35,526 bases of DNA from an uncultured Bacilli bacterium. Its GTDB lineage: Bacteria; Bacillota_I; Bacilli_A; RF39; UBA660. Of the stretch, positions 34,171 through 35,526 are shown in pieces. The position numbers and the translations under genes were made by a program. The notes under the pieces were generated by a model. It did not search any database. It was not told where the DNA came from and worked only from the letters and a program-made list of their open reading frames with translations. Numbering within the stretch: the first letter of the stretch is position 1; each line of letters starts with the position of its first letter. The DNA is taken from NCBI GenBank assembly GCA_947626515.1, contig CANQSL010000001.1, positions 1-35,526 of the forward strand, in the 5' to 3' direction.

Positions 34171-34183
34171 CTATATGTTTTTT
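34156..34183 (+). terminator. Terminator of the CE4-VanY operon
   Basis: ACATATAGC-GATTA-GCTATATGT followed by TTTTTT is a perfect 9-bp stem overlapping the VanY stop codon. Confidence 0.88.
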
Positions 34184-34184
34184 A

Positions 34185-34213
34185 TTGATAAAGAAAAAGT
34201 TATATGATATTCT
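34185..34213 (+). promoter_or_regulatory. Promoter of the ClpX-like gene
   Basis: TTGATA (34185-34190), 17 bp and TATTCT (34208-34213) with a TGA extended -10. It lies right after the VanY terminator, so the ClpX-like gene has its own transcript. Confidence 0.6.
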
Positions 34214-34246
34214 AGAAATATCTTTTTTCAACAAGGAGATGTTATT

Positions 34247-35526
34247 ATGGCCAAAATAACTTTTTGTTATATATATGAAAAAAAAGAGATTAAATATCAA
34301 AGAAAAAAAATTAATGTTTTAATTATTAATGATATAGAATTAGGTATTTATTTTACTAATACTGACAATTTAATTGTTGCATCAGTTATTACTGGCAAGC
34401 ATAGTGGCAAAGCTTACCCAATACTTGGAAATGAATCTAGTGAAGATAAATATGTTATCGTTACAAAAGATATAGATATTGCAGCACAAAATACTGGGTA
34501 TGTAATGAATTTTAATATAATTAAAAAAAGATTAAAAGAACAGATATATTATAAGTACTACCAACCGGATAACAAAAAAAGTCCTGAAAGAGTTATTCCA
34601 ATAAAAGATAAAGATTTATTAAATTATCTAGATAATTTAGAAAATACTGTTGATTTAGATATTTCTAATATAAATGCAATCCATAATCAATTAAAAATTA
34701 ACTTTTTATATCAAGAAGATCAAATTAAAATGCTGTTATCCTCACTATATAAAAATAAACAATTGAATGATTCTTCATTAGATAAATCAGCAATATTGAA
34801 TTTAAAAGAAAATATTATAATATCTGGAGACGTGGGATGTGGAAAAACTTCTCTATTAAATCAAACACTAGAATACTTAAAAATTCCAAATATTACTATT
34901 GATATATCTGAATTAATAAATGAAACTATTACTATTAAAGAAATCCTTGAAAACTTATATTATAAATACGATGAAAATATAAAAGTAGTGGAAAGTGGAT
35001 GTATTATTTTAAATAATATTGATTTACTACAAAAAGAAAATAAAGATATTTCTAATGATAGCAAAATAGAAGTAATTAATAATTTATCAATATTATTAGA
35101 TGGAAATTCATTTATAATAAATGGTGAAGTGTTTAATACCGAAAAACTATCTATTGTAGGCATAGGTCAATTTGATAAAAATATTAAAACCAATGATAAA
35201 ACTGATTATAAAAAAATTGATTTAAATGATTATCAAGTTTTGGATTATCCTAATAACTTCATTTCTAAATTTAGTAAAGTAATATGTATGACTTCTATAA
35301 ATAATTTTGAGCAATTAAGAAATATTCTTATTGATTCTAATATTAGCCCTTTAAAATATTATATTGAATTTTTTAAAGAAATGAATATAACTTTAGAATA
35401 CGATGATGAATTTATTGACTATATTGTTCTTAAAGCTTCTAAATTAAATATGGGTGCACGCGGCTTAAAATTAGTATTAGATAACTATTTTAACGATACA
35501 TTACTTGACTTATTAAATAATAATAA
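34247..35526 (+). CDS. Degenerate ClpX-like AAA+ protein, partial (runs off right edge)
   Basis: Translated by hand because the track omits it: 426 codons are open from an ATG with AAGGAGAT to the window end. Residues about 180-426 align with ClpX. Walker A is GDVGCGKT (194-201), the GAF-like strand is VGIGQF, and MGARGLK holds sensor-2 Arg405. However, the Walker B acidic pair is Asn-Asn (CIILNNIDLL, 256-257), the Gly-Arg finger position is Ser340-Lys341 in NNFISKFSKV, and no IGF loop for ClpP is visible. The first 190 residues are unlike the ClpX zinc domain, with one Cys only. It may bind but not hydrolyse ATP, and would not dock ClpP. The stop is outside the window. Confidence 0.82.
   Translation, partial: MAKITFCYIYEKKEIKYQRKKINVLIINDIELGIYFTNTDNLIVASVITGKHSGKAYPILGNESSEDKYVIVTKDIDIAAQNTGYVMNFNIIKKRLKEQIYYKYYQPDNKKSPERVIPIKDKDLLNYLDNLENTVDLDISNINAIHNQLKINFLYQEDQIKMLLSSLYKNKQLNDSSLDKSAILNLKENIIISGDVGCGKTSLLNQTLEYLKIPNITIDISELINETITIKEILENLYYKYDENIKVVESGCIILNNIDLLQKENKDISNDSKIEVINNLSILLDGNSFIINGEVFNTEKLSIVGIGQFDKNIKTNDKTDYKKIDLNDYQVLDYPNNFISKFSKVICMTSINNFEQLRNILIDSNISPLKYYIEFFKEMNITLEYDDEFIDYIVLKASKLNMGARGLKLVLDNYFNDTLLDLLNNN

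Noticed and set aside
34960-35163. 67-aa minus ORF near the right edge
   Set aside because: It is antisense to the ClpX-like reading frame, which stays open for 426 codons and carries AAA+ motifs.
1-35526. Mycoplasma genetic code (UGA as Trp)
   Set aside because: Several genes end in TGA at the expected length and Trp is TGG throughout.
1-35526. tRNA, rRNA, CRISPR array or intact insertion sequence
   Set aside because: No cloverleaf, regularly spaced repeat array or transposase frame was seen on either strand by reading; a dedicated scan was not possible here.

Overview
The window looks like a chromosome segment of an uncultured, very AT-rich, wall-bearing Bacillota near the Mollicutes (RF39-like or other intestinal Bacilli). 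This rests on the low GC, Gram-positive wall genes (TagO-type transferase, TagGH-type exporter, GH25 muramidase, VanY peptidase, CE4 deacetylase), a CIRCE element, strong AGGAGG-type ribosome sites, and a Mycoplasma-style ClpB without its N-domain. TGA is used as a stop codon and Trp is TGG, so the code is the standard bacterial one. The placement is inferred from gene content; no marker gene is present.

Layout. 1-3346: an unknown Cys-rich protein behind a repeat-bearing promoter region, a cytosolic HExxH protein, guanylate kinase and a small unknown protein. 3428-4636: a membrane-anchored GH25 muramidase with an Ig-like spacer. 4643-9120 (minus): AI-2E-family transporter, GtrB-like transferase, a HAD-GtrA fusion and a GT-C-type membrane protein, which together resemble a three-component lipid-linked sugar module. 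9400-17796 (minus): a tight operon with ABC-2 permease, ABC ATPase, a GT4, a GT2-GT4 fusion, and a 1082-aa fusion of an O-antigen ligase/polymerase-like membrane domain, a GT4 and a TagA-type GT26. 17924-21958 (minus): TagO/WecA-type initiating transferase, a GT4 and two GT2s. 22070-25235 (minus): a 952-aa helical membrane protein and a DUF1292-like protein. 25358-28068: RluA-family pseudouridine synthase, GDPD-like protein, TetR regulator with a perfect palindromic operator candidate, and an alternative sigma factor. 28138-30310: CIRCE-controlled ClpB. 30317-34170: bactofilin-like membrane protein, small membrane protein, CE4 deacetylase and VanY peptidase. 34247 to the right edge: a partial, degenerate ClpX-like AAA+ protein absent from the ORF track.

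How the genes work together. 4.6-22 kb is one large surface-glycan locus. TagO would load a sugar phosphate on undecaprenyl phosphate, the TagA domain would add the second sugar, the GT2/GT4 enzymes would extend, the ABC-2 exporter would flip the product, and the ligase-like domain could polymerise or transfer it outside. The Gtr-like module could decorate it. No CDP-glycerol polymerase (TagB/TagF), Wzx flippase or LCP ligase is in the window, so the polymer is probably a glycan on a teichoic-acid-type linkage unit and not a classical teichoic acid.

The most unusual items are the triple-domain fusion and the ClpX-like protein. The latter keeps Walker A and sensor 2, but its Walker B acidic pair reads Asn-Asn and its arginine-finger region and ClpP-docking loop appear lost. 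No tRNA, rRNA, CRISPR array or intact insertion sequence was seen.
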